From Viscum album (lineage: Eukaryota; Streptophyta; Magnoliopsida; Santalales; Viscaceae): 64,000 nt of DNA. The DNA lies in NCBI GenBank assembly GCA_963277665.1, contig OY728143.1, positions 540,488,394 through 540,552,393 of the forward strand. The letters run 5' to 3'. Below, piece after piece: positions 13,163 to 23,422 of the stretch. Within the stretch, counting starts at the first letter, position 1. The number at the start of each line of letters is the position of its first letter. The notes below the pieces were generated by a model. The model worked only from the letters and a program-made list of their open reading frames with translations. It searched no databases and had not been told where the DNA came from. Made by a program: the position numbers and the translations under genes.

Positions 13163-13869
13163 ACAGATATCAATGAAATATAATTTTATTAGAATGAAAA
13201 TTCATAAAAACACTAGACTATATAATATTTTTCTTGAAAAAAATTAATATTTATCCCTAGTATAAATTTATAGGCATCATAATAAGAAAAACAATTTGGA
13301 AAATCTTGATGTCTAAAAACCAAATTTTACGTAATACCACCCTCATATTCATCATGATGTGGGATTGGGATAAAATCCATTATTCCAAATTATACTCGAT
13401 CCATGTAACGTTTAACCACTTAGGTTATGGCCAACTAGATGTTCACATTAATGTAAGTGGGGAAATACATGTGTGACTTTTCACTCATGACTTATAGAAG
13501 AGAGATAAATAAATTGGAAGTATTATCAATAATATTCCAAATAATAAAATAATAAAATAAATATATTATTATTATATATGATCAAATATACATTTAACAA
13601 TTCATTAAATATTCATTAACAAAAGAGAAAAACATGTTAAAGGAAATTATTTTCTAGAAATTTTACCATCATAAAGAATTAAGAAAGTGATGGTGGATGA
13701 TATTATTAAAAAATACTTAATGTGTAACAAAAGGGACACTAATGGATACTGACACATATTAGAAAATTATACGAATAATTCATTTAATACAAGAACAAAA
13801 TATGTAATTAAAAAGTGAATATTTTTATACCCCATGTTTAATGACTAATAAGAAAAATAATATAAGATA
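13163..13869. other. AT-rich spacer, no gene seen
   Basis: No open frame or motif I can support. It lies between LTR A and the insertion site of element 1, so it may be interior sequence of an old minus-strand element. Confidence 0.4.
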
Positions 13870-13874
13870 TATCA
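13870..13874. repeat. Target site duplication of element 1, left copy
   Basis: TATCA directly precedes the first TG of the 5' LTR and is repeated exactly at 24969-24973. Confidence 0.9.
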
Positions 13875-14240
13875 TGTAACACCCCATTATTTCATAGTAT
13901 ATACTTCATTGAAACAATTCAATAACTTGCATTACACGTAACACCGAGTTAATGCGCACCGTGACATAACAAACACGCCGTTCAAAAGAGGTTATGAATA
14001 GTATTAATTATATTTTGAACCTTATATAATCCTTATAATTCTAGAGTCCATATTATGAGTTTCTTAGACAAAATGTATGAACAAATTTCTTTTTTTCAGA
14101 TAAAATAAGTATTTTTCAAAAATGCACTTTTACCAACTTTAATAGTGAACCCTTTTTAAATCCAATATTTTGAACTTTTATATATTCAATTTGATTAAAT
14201 AAATTTATTCTTCATAATGGGGACATAAAAAAATTTACAA
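13875..14240 (+). repeat. Extra LTR start unit, diverged tandem duplicate
   Basis: This 366-bp unit starts TGTAACACCCC. A second start with the same 11 bases begins at 14241, and both continue with similar landmarks: CGAGTT near a short terminal distance, then GTTATGAATAGTA. LTR2 has the same arrangement (20575-20939, then 20940). LTR E begins directly with the second start next to its polypurine tract, so the first unit is an addition in element 1's family. Confidence 0.65.
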
Positions 14241-15821
14241 TGTAACACCCCAAGCTTCCACGGTACGCTTCTCATTGAATAATACAGTAGCGTGTATTGT
14301 ACGCAACTTCGAGTTCTAACACACCACAACCAATCAAACTAGCAGTTATGAATAGTAATACCTACATTCTTAAATTTTATAAATTTTATCTCTAAAAATG
14401 TACTTCATTTTTAGATTCGGAATATCAATTTTATCCTAGGGTGAAATTTTGGAACTATTCGGATAACATTTATATTTTGATGAATAGTGAAAATTACTAA
14501 ATTTTAATTAAAAACAATTTTTTTAATTAAAAAAATTTATATTGATAAATTATTAATTTCAGTTGTTTTAAAGTATAATTAGAATATATTTTTACCATTT
14601 AATACAATTTTGGTCATTTTACATAATTTTAAAATTAAACCGGATATAAACAATTGTCAATCTTTTGATAGTTATTATCGCTTAAAAACACGCTTTTTGT
14701 TTTATCAAGGAGAATTAATTTTAAATTAATTTCATCCACTTATGTGTTTAAAATTTGTAAAAATGGATTCCATATTTGGAATCAGGATGTTAAAATTGTG
14801 TAAGTAGGTTAATTTTATTTTTATACATTTTGAATAATAACTTCGGTAAATATTTGTTTTACCATGGTTAAAGGGTAAATCCGGTAAATAAGGGTCACAA
14901 AATAATATTATAATAATATGAAATTACCCTAAAACGTGTCCTAACCTTATTGGGTGATACAAAACTGACCATGGGAATCATTGGGTCGATTTTGGGACCC
15001 CATGGAGCCACTTGTATGTGATAGGGACACTTTATTTTAATTAAGTTAAAATGAATACAAAAATGACACAAGCATATATCTTTTAGAAATTTTTTTACAT
15101 AAGGATATATATGTTGTATTTTAGACTATAAATATTAATTTTAAATATAAAATTATTTCCTACATAATGATATTTTATTTATAATTTTTAGACATTAAAT
15201 AATTTAACTTATTTATGGCCCAATAATGATGCAGTAAATACCACAATAGTGAAATATTAAAATAATTGATATTATAAAAACCCAAATAAATGTAATTGGA
15301 GACTTTTATTGAATTAAACTTATTTTTTTATGTTAATATGACATATTAGGATTGATTTAATTGGATTTTTTAGAAGTAATAATTCTGTTATGAGTTTCAC
15401 AAAAATCAATTATTGAATAGTGTCAAAATTGACATAAAAGTGTTTTTAAAACAAATATTAAATTATTAATTGATTTTAAATTCCTAAAAATATAATGTTC
15501 GGCCAAAAGACTTATATCATGATTGGTGTATCATTAGTGGACCACATGGGGGTTTCTCGGATGTATATATTATGTTTATTAACCATATAATATAAAAATA
15601 CAAAGAGACATTGTAATAGTGAAACTAATTAACTAAGAGTTAATACTTAAAGATAAGGTTGATATAATGACCCAAACCTATCTAAATTCTATTTTTTGAG
15701 TTGTTTTCTACCTATCCCCACCTTAACCTTTAATTAATCTACTTTTGAGCCATTAGAAACCGAATATGAATTTATTGTAAAATAATATTTATAGCTTTTC
15801 CAAAGGTGCCCCTCAACCCTC

Positions 15822-15831
15822 TTATAAAAGG
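15822..15831 (+). promoter_or_regulatory. LTR1 TATA box
   Basis: TTATAAAAGG preceded by GGTGCCCCTCAACCCTC. The same core context recurs in LTR2 (22522), as a mutated TTGTAAAAGG in LTR3 (about 47728), as ATTATAAAAT in LTR4 (55805) and on the minus strand in LTR E (about 59317-59330). This is the likely promoter, with transcription starting about 25-30 bp downstream. Confidence 0.75.
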
Positions 15832-15962
15832 GAACTCCCCCTTCTCATTAATTCACACCTTCGAAGCCTTTTGGATCAGAAAAACCCTGCCCAAGAAGTC
15901 TCTAAAATTCCCCCACTTCATCATAGAGGCCTTAATTAAGTCATAAATCCAATTTAAGGATC

Positions 15963-15983
15963 CCTTTTGATCAAATCAAAAGG
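15963..15983 (+). repeat. Leader hairpin
   Basis: CCTTTTGAT and ATCAAAAGG form a perfect 9-bp stem with a CAA loop, inside the first exon-like segment and just before the donor at 16001. The counterpart is weaker in LTR2 (about 22663-22683). Confidence 0.5.
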
Positions 15984-16173
15984 AAGAACCCTAAGAAGAG
16001 GTAATTTTTTCCCACCCTTTTTCAAATTAATTTCTTCTTCAACTTCTTCTTTCTTCGTTATTCCCATTCTAAAATAATTAATCCAGTATCTCATAAAAAA
16101 TTTAATATTATTATAAATATGGTACAACCATATTCAGTATTCTAACTATCCTTTGAATGACATGTCACCATAC

Positions 16174-16205
16174 GCGCGTACGTACGGCTTACCGTCTCCA
16201 CGTCG
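16174..16205 (+). promoter_or_regulatory. CGTACGTACG motif, first copy in LTR1
   Basis: Reads GCGTACGTACGGCTTACCGT followed by CTCCACG. The core CGTACGTACG is its own reverse complement. The motif plus its ACCGTCTCCACG tail recurs in all of LTR1 to LTR4 and LTR E although flanking sequence has drifted. Confidence 0.6.
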
Positions 16206-16363
16206 TGGTGTAATTGTTATTCAATATATTATTATTTGGATGAGTATAATAATGATTTATAATTCATTTAAATAATAAATATAACATGATAATTAACTTT
16301 TATGTATGATATAGCATCCAATTAAATATTATTTTAATATCAAAAGTGTGATATTGTTGCTCC

Positions 16364-16394
16364 TGCGTACGTACGGACTACTGTCTCCACGAAC
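16364..16394 (+). promoter_or_regulatory. CGTACGTACG motif, second copy in LTR1
   Basis: Reads TGCGTACGTACGGACTACTG followed by TCTCCACGAAC and GATTCATTCTCC. It lies about 190 bp after the first copy. LTR2 has a decayed version (about 23065-23092). Confidence 0.6.
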
Positions 16395-16685
16395 ACGATG
16401 AGATTCATTCTCCATCGCATCCATCCAATTATAATACTCATTTGATGATTAATAATAGTATATTAGGACTTTATATCATTATAGATATGAATAAGATATA
16501 TCATATCCATGAAAAACATGGCTTACATAACAAAAAATATAAAAGAAAATGAGTAATTTAACACCCGAGACAACGATAATACTAAGATATTATTAACAAA
16601 TCAATGTTAAAAGGTCATATATGATATCATTTTAATGTATATGATTATTTTATAATTTAATCACAATTATTTCACCATTATACAA

Positions 16686-16721
16686 TATGTTAACCTAACC
16701 TTAACCAAGGAAAAGTACAAG
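16686..16721 (+). other. 36-nt microexon-like block, LTR1
   Basis: Core GTTAACCTAACCTTAACCAA, ending AAG before GTAATG. The upstream acceptor is mutated to AA. Length and position match the blocks in LTR2 (23387-23422), LTR3 (48797-48832), LTR4 (56876-56911) and LTR E (58426-58461). Confidence 0.45.
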
Positions 16722-18262
16722 GTAATGTTTTATTTCACAATCTCTTCATTATCCGAGGTTGTTTATACATAATAATCTACTAGGATCTCTTTATCATCCA
16801 CATACTATTTTATTGAAAGTGTATTTCAAAACATTCTTAATATTTTATAGAATATGGGTTAAATTCATTTATACCCTTGTTTTAATTTTTATAATATGTT
16901 TATAAAGGAATCTTTCCGTCATTTTCCAAACAAGGTCTTTTTTAACCTTTTCGACAGAATTAAGGTAAGAATGTTTTTTTAACTTATACGGCGGGTGCAG
17001 ATATTTTCCACCATTATAAAAATATCAAATCTTCCATTACAAGATTATAAAGATATTTTCAATTTAAATGTTTTATTTTATAATTATGTGATTTTAAATT
17101 ATTTCAAAATGAATGTTTTAAGAATTTCTGAAAGGTAATCTTTATCAAAATCATAATTTTAAATGTTTAAAAGATTTATCTTTCTAAATCTATTTAATTA
17201 ATGTCCATGTTTCCAAAATGATTTTAAGGATTTATTTATGTGGACATGAATGTTTTTAAATGTTATTTCATTTCAAAACTTTTGAAGTGGTATGAGACAC
17301 ATTGATTCAAAAATACATTTTAAATTACTTCCTTCATAAATGTGTGACTTTTAAATGATTTCAAAAAAAGAGATATTTCTCTCAAATAGTTTTGATTTAA
17401 TATATGTCAACATGATTTGATGGATTTTAAGTGTATTTGATGTTGATTTATTATGATACAAAACTTCCATATTGTTTTGAAGTTTTTGTGATTTGTTTGA
17501 CTATGGATGTGTTATTCTTATACCATTTGTGGTTTATGGATGAAGTATTTACATTTCTTATGCTAGTTTTAATATGAATATTTATGTTCTGATTGTCCCT
17601 TTTCATATGGGAATGCATTGGACTTAATATGTGACGGGTGGAGCCCGTTATAGCTCTTCGATGCATCGGTAGGTCTCATGAGACAAAATAGTGTCTTGGC
17701 AGAAGGCCTTGGCAAAATATTATTTGTAGTCTTGGCATGAGGCCTTGGCTATGTGGTTATGATAGTCTGGAATTATGCATTCCATCATTATGAAAGTGGT
17801 TATTGATATTGCATTTTATTATTAGATTTGTAGAATATCCATGTGAATAAGTAAATGAAATTATTTCATTTTTTTCCATACTACGTTGATGTTAAAGTTT
17901 AAAAGGCTTTTGTTTTAGTTATACATTGACTTAAATGTTTATGCTTATTTATGAAAGTTTCCACTGTATTGCATAACCTTACCGAGCGTTTGAGCTCACC
18001 CCTTTCAATGTTTTATTTTTTCACAGGATTCCAAGAAGTATATTGTGATTGATAAGAAGAGTTAAGACAAGGGAATAATGGCATTCATAAAAGATTATTT
18101 ATGTTGTTTTGTATGTTATGAAATGTAATGTAACATTCATGTATGTAATCTATTTTCCAAGACTGCTAAACTAATCAGTCCTTTGGAACATGATTCCTTG
18201 TAATCATCCCAATGTATTAAAATAATGCACCGACTTTGTGTAATTGCGGTCAGGGCGTTACA

Positions 18263-18278
18263 GTTGGTATCAGAGAAG
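18263..18278 (+). other. Primer-binding site of element 1
   Basis: TTGGTATCAGAG begins one or two bases after the LTR end. It matches the 3' end of methionine initiator tRNA as used by most plant gypsy elements. Confidence 0.85.
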
Positions 18279-18763
18279 AGTTTAGAAATAACATTGGAAA
18301 CTAGATTTAGATAAACACTGCATAGAGAACATAGCCCTAATATAGACATTGAGGATTAGTATAGAAGAAAATCGTAGAATTTTGGTATTGTAGATATTTT
18401 GTGAGTTTTCCGAGCAATACACATCTATTTGGATTCAAGCAGGTAGAGGCAGCTCTGGCACATATGTACCTAGGGGTAAAACCAAAAAACACCGCTTTGA
18501 GATGGACTCGAACAAGAACTGGTGCACGAAAATGAGCCTTGTTGCACTCTTGGTTATGGCACTCCCGGGGGATATTCTTAGGATAATTCTCATTTTCATT
18601 ACAAACCACTATGAAGGGGTCATGAGTATATACTTACTCAAAGATAAATTTTTTTATGATTATGGATTATATGCATAAACTGTTCAATTTACGTTAGGTA
18701 TTTTACAAGTTTGGAATTATTCATTACAATTCATAAACTGACCTAGTTTATTCTATTGTATAG
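18279..18763 (+). other. Leader of element 1
   Basis: Untranslated leader. A donor-like AG/GTAGAG lies at 18442-18443 and a pyrimidine-rich acceptor-like TATAG ends at 18763, two bases before the gag ATG, which suggests a possible 321-nt intron. Positions 18568 onward are about 98 percent identical to 3-223. Confidence 0.6.
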
Positions 18764-18765
18764 AA

Positions 18766-19233
18766 ATGGTGCCCAGCAGAAGGAATGTGAACTCCAGTAA
18801 TACGTATGATCCAAAGAGTAAGAAGGATCGTATCTTTCATGGTATTAAGACAACATTTAGAAGGTAAATAGTCTCCCACATATTATCATCATATGAAGAA
18901 ATAGTATCATATATGGATAAGATAAATAAAGAGTTTACTGAGTCTTATGGATTTGAAGGGAAGAAAGAGAATAAAAGGATGGAAGAGAGAAATATGGATA
19001 AAAGGAAGAGGGAAAAGAACAATTTCCCTATATGTGATAACTGTGGGAAGAAACACCCTAGAACTTGCCTGAAAGGAATGTGTGTTTGTTATAAGTGTGT
19101 AGGAAAAGGGAACCAAGTACATGACTACAAGGGTAAGAAAATTGTTTCAAATGTACAATGCTTTATTTGCAAGGAGTTTGGACACTACGCGAACCTATCA
19201 TCAGACTATGTCAAAAATGATGCTATTAGATAA
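18766..19233 (+). pseudogene. Internally deleted mini-gag, broken by one stop
   Basis: The frame opens with ATG at 18766 (M-V-P-S-R-R-N, the basic start usual in Tekay/Del gag) and runs in one phase to the stop ending at 19233, with a single TAA at 18865. The region matching SYEEIVSYMDKINKEF lines up with IYEKLV..AEKVEKEF of element 2 gag, so about 200 codons of the gag core are missing between start and this point. Downstream lie a lysine/glutamate-rich stretch and nucleic-acid-binding knuckles: CDNCGKKHPRTC is intact (CX2CX3HX3C), while CYKC..H and CFICKEFGHYAN have lost some ligands. Such a protein could bind RNA but could not build a normal particle alone. Confidence 0.7.
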
Positions 19234-19848
19234 CAATAAAGGTATTATACAACCACAGATGAAGAGGACTGATTAGAGTTCTTATGTTGATTATGTCATT
19301 TGATTGTTGTATCATCAATTTACTTGTTATAATAATTATGGAGTATATAAGGATTGTACTGCAGTACTATTTCATTGAGGATTTGAGATTTTATGGTACT
19401 AAGAAAAGTGACTTTACAGAAAGTTAATATTTTTGGAAATTACATGGTTGAAGGAAAGATAAACCTTAATACGGTCATAATATTGAGCTACTTATGTTGG
19501 AATAAGATATGGTTGATTTGGGTAAATTATATTTGATATTCTTGACTACCTTGAAACCGATTAAAGATTTGAATATTCTATAATGGTTGGAGTTTACATC
19601 ATTTTAGGATGGATTAAGTATATCTAGAATTCTATATGGAATAAGGGTTCATGAATGTAATCAATAGTGATTATGGTAATTCATGTTGTTTCAGTGTTTG
19701 AAAAGAATACATGATGAAGGTATTCATATTCTATTATGGGGTAAAAAGGATCTAAAATATGTTTACCTTCCTTAAAAATGTTGGACTGTGATTTTGGACA
19801 GAAGTATTTTGGATAATTCTAGTTTGATATTAATTTTGGATTGCCATA
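19234..19848 (+). other. Interior of element 1, no clear gene
   Basis: No reverse transcriptase, RNase H or integrase motif is visible. FDCC at about 19300 and a GNYMVEGK stretch near 19435 could be remnants of the retropepsin region, but both are weak. Confidence 0.35.
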
Positions 19849-19972
19849 AAAGGACAACCCGGATGTCGGGTGGCAACCCATCTCGACCGGCAAGGCCACG
19901 AGACTTGAACACGCAACCGAAGGGCGACAAGGGTGTATCACCTACCACTGGCCCACGAGAAGTCCTGGATTA
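19849..19972 (-). mobile_element. tRNA-derived SINE head
   Basis: A GC-rich island within AT-rich interior. On the minus strand it shows a polymerase III A-box-like TGGGCCAGTGGTAGG (19941-19955) and a B-box-like GTTCAAGTCTC (19900-19910), about 30 bp apart, in the order and spacing of a tRNA gene. The rest cannot fold as a working tRNA and lacks a CCA-ready acceptor stem, so a tRNA-derived SINE, probably truncated, is the best reading. GGATT occurs on both sides (about 19840 and 19967) and may be a remnant of a target duplication; this is weak. Confidence 0.6.
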
Positions 19973-20560
19973 AATAATGTAATTTATTTTAATAAGGTCT
20001 AATAGGTGAATTATATATTCATTTTTTAACCCCAAACTAATAGGATAAATAGAATATTTCTTTAAGTTCTTTTATCTTTTAGAATAAAATATGAGTTTGT
20101 GGTAGAAATTAGTTAAAACATGGAACTCTACATTTCAAGTATATTTTTTTCTTCTCCTCATATTCTATGAAGAAATTAATTATTATACTTTATTGAAGGG
20201 ATCTTAAAACCAAAAATGTGTTATTCTAACACCTTATGTTTTGGTGAACCGATGGCATTTTAAATCCTCATAGATTACTGAATTTAAGGACCTCAATTTT
20301 TAACTTGTTTATGATTGATGACCTCAATCACCACCTATAAATATTTACATTATTCCTCCAATTATATTTCTCTAATTTCCACTAATGTTCTCGTAATCAA
20401 GATCATCATTTGGTGGTGAACCTTTCATTTCTCTTTTCCTCTTATTAAGACTATATTTTATTAACCAAATTTCTGATGTGGGTTTTCCCACAAAGATATT
20501 TTCTATTTTCAACCTTTATTTTCGAAGAAGAATATGAAAATTGCGAGGACAACATTTATT
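19973..20560 (+). other. 3' interior of element 1, no gene seen
   Basis: AT-rich. A CACCTATAAATA string at about 20332 looks TATA-like but nothing follows it. Just before the polypurine tract, the stretch at about 20520-20550 could be a remnant of the chromodomain tail; this is a weak guess. Confidence 0.35.
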
Positions 20561-20574
20561 GAAGGAGGGAAGAA
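20561..20574 (+). other. Polypurine tract of element 1
   Basis: GAAGGAGGGAAGAA directly precedes the TG of the 3' LTR. It is the expected plus-strand priming site. Confidence 0.85.
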
Positions 20575-22873
20575 TGTAACACCCCACGATTTCATAGTAT
20601 GTACTTCTTCTAAACAATTCAATAACATTCACTACACGTAACACCGAGTTCAAGCACACCATGACATACCAAACATGCCATTCAAAAGAGGTTAGGAATA
20701 GTATTAACAAAATTTTGAACCTTATATATTCCTTATAATTCTAGAATCCATATTATGAGTTTGTTAGGGAAAATTTAAGAACAAATTCCTTTTTTTCAGA
20801 TAAAAGAAGTATTTTTCAAAAATACACTTTTACCAACTTTAATAGTGAACCCTTTTTAAATCCAATATTTTAAACATTTATATATTCAATTTGATTAAAT
20901 AAATTTATTCATTAGAATGGGGACATAAAAAATTTACAATTTAACACCCCAAGCATCCATGGTACGCTTCACTTTGAATAATACAGTAGCGTGTCATGTA
21001 TGCAACTTCGAGTTCTAACACACCACAACCAATCAAAGTAGCCGTTATGAATAGGAATACATACATTTTTAAATTTTATAAATTTTATCTCTGAAAATGG
21101 ACTTCATATTTGGATTCGAAAAATATAATTTAGCCTACGGTGAAATTTTGGAACTTTTCAGATAACATTTATATTTTGATTAATAGTGAAAATTACTAAA
21201 TTTTAATTAAAAAAACTTTTTTAATCGAAATAATTTATATTGATAAATTATGAATTTGGGTGGTTTTAAAGTATAATTAGAATATATTTTTACCATTTAA
21301 TACAAAGTTGGTCATTATACATAATTTTACAATTAAACCGGACATAAACAAGTGTCAGTGTTTTGATTGTTATTATCTCTTAAAAACGCACTTTTAGTTT
21401 TAACAACGAGAATTAATTTTAAATTAATTTCTGCCACTAATGTTTTTTGAATTTGGAAAAATGGATTCCATATTTTGAATCAGCATGTTAAAATTGTGTA
21501 AATAGGTATCTTTTATTTTTAGACATTTTGAATAATAAATTCGGTAAATATTTTGTTTACCATGGTTAAAGGGTAAATCCTGTAAATAAGGGTTAACACA
21601 AAAATATTATAATAATTTGAAATTACCCTAAAACGTGTCCAAACATTATTGGTTGATACATGTCCGACCATGGCCATATTTGGGTCGATTTTGGGACCCC
21701 ATCGAGCCACTTGTAAGTGATAGAGACACTTTATTTTAATTATGTTAAAATGAATACAAAAATGACACAAGCATATATCTTTTAGAAAACTAATTTTTAC
21801 ATTGGGTTATATATGTTGGATTTTAGACTATAAATATTCATTATAAATATAAAAATATTTCCTACATAATGATATTTTATATATAATTTTAATTCATTAA
21901 ATAATTTAACTTATTTATGACACAATGTTGATGTAGTAATTACCATAATAGTGAAAAATTAAAATAATTGATATTATAAATATCCAAATAAATGTAATTA
22001 GAGACTTTTATTGAATTAAACTAATTTTTTATGTTAAAAGGACATATTAGGACTGATTTATTTGGATTTTTTCGGATTAATCATTCTGTTATGAGTTTCA
22101 CAAAAATTAATTATTGAATAGTGTCAAAATTGACATAAAAGAGTTTTTAAAACAAATATTATATTATTAATGGATATTAAATTCCTAAAAATCTATGGAT
22201 CGGCAACTAGACTTATATCATGATATTTGTATCATTTATGGACCACTAGGTTGTTTCTTGGATGTATATAGCATGTTTATTAACCATATAATATAAAAAT
22301 ACAAAGAGACATTGTAAAAGTAAAAATAATTAACTAAGAGTTAACACTTAATGATAAGGTTAATATAATGACCCTAACCTATCTAAATTATATTGTTTGA
22401 TAGGTTTTCGACCTATCCCCACCTTAAACTCCAAATAATCCACTTTTGAGCCATTAGAAACCGAATATGAATTTATTATTAAATAATATTTCTAGCTTTT
22501 CCAAAGGTGCCCCTCACCCTCTTATAAAAGGGCACTCCACCTTCTCAATACTTCACACCTTCATTGCATTTTGGTCCAGCCAACCCCTGCCCAAATACTC
22601 TCTCAACTTCCATCACTTTATCCTAGAGGCCTTACTTTAGTCAGAAAGTCAACTTAAGGATCCATTTTGATCAAATAAAAAGGAAGAACCTAAAGAAGAG
22701 GTGATGTTTTCACCACCCTTTTTCAAATTCATTTCTTCTTCAACTTCTTCTTTCTTTGTTATTCCCATTCTAAAATAATGAATACAGTATCTCATATATA
22801 CTATAATATTATTATAAATATTGTACAACCATATTCAGTATTATATCCATCCTTTTAGTGACATGTCACTATA

Positions 22874-22904
22874 CGTGCGTACGTACGACTTACCGTCTCC
22901 ACGT
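22874..22904 (+). promoter_or_regulatory. CGTACGTACG motif in LTR2
   Basis: Reads GTGCGTACGTACGACTTACC followed by GTCTCCACG. Same position relative to the TATA box as in LTR1. Confidence 0.6.
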
Positions 22905-23386
22905 CGTGGTGTAATTGTTATTCAATATATTATTATTTGGATGGGTATAATAATGATTTTTAATTCATTTAAATAATAAATATAACATGATAATGATTAT
23001 TTATATATGATATAACATCCAATTAAATATTATTTTAATATCAAATGAGTGATATTCTCGCTTGTGCATATGTACGGACTACCCTCTTCACGAACGCATT
23101 GAGATTCATTCTCCATCATATCGATCCAAGTCTAAATCACATTTGATAATTAATAATAGTATCTACGGACTAGATATCATTCTGGATATGAATTAGATAC
23201 TACATATCTATTAAAAACATGTCTTACGTAACAATACATATAAATGAAAATGAGTAAGTTAACACCCGAGACAACGATAAAATTAAGATATTACTAACAA
23301 ATAAATGTTAAAAGATCATATATGATATCATATTATTGTATATGATTCTTGTATAATTTTATACCAATTATTTCACCATTATACAG

Positions 23387-23422
23387 GAGGTTAACCTACC
23401 CTCAACCAAGGAAAAGTATAAG
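23387..23422 (+). other. 36-nt microexon-like block, LTR2
   Basis: Preceded by TTATACAG and followed by GTAAGA, both good splice-site matches. Core GAGGTTAACCTACCCTCAAC, ends AAG. Confidence 0.45.

Larger units (their letters stand above)
16001..16685 (+). other. Intron-like segment 1 of LTR1
   Basis: Begins after AAGAAGAG with GTAATT, a donor-like sequence, and ends before the 36-nt block at a site reading ACAA where LTR2 has ACAG. Length is 685 nt, against 686 in LTR2 and 688 in LTR E. It carries both CGTACGTACG-type motifs. Splicing is inferred from sequence only. Confidence 0.4.
13875..18262 (+). repeat. 5' LTR of element 1 (LTR1)
   Basis: Starts TGTAACACCCC and ends GGCGTTACA. The order inside is: extra start unit (13875-14240), second start (14241), TATA box (15822), first exon-like segment ending at 16000, two CGTACGTACG-type motifs (16174, 16364), the 36-nt block (16686-16721), a TGAGCTCACCCC block near 17990, and a TTTTTCACAG acceptor-like site at 18026. 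Transcription from the TATA box gives an unusually long R/U5 of about 2.4 kb. Open frames inside it are short and match nothing. Confidence 0.9.

Noticed and set aside
19849..19972. Functional tRNA gene on the minus strand
   Set aside because: Boxes A and B are present, but no matching acceptor stem or plausible anticodon arm was found; a SINE fits better.
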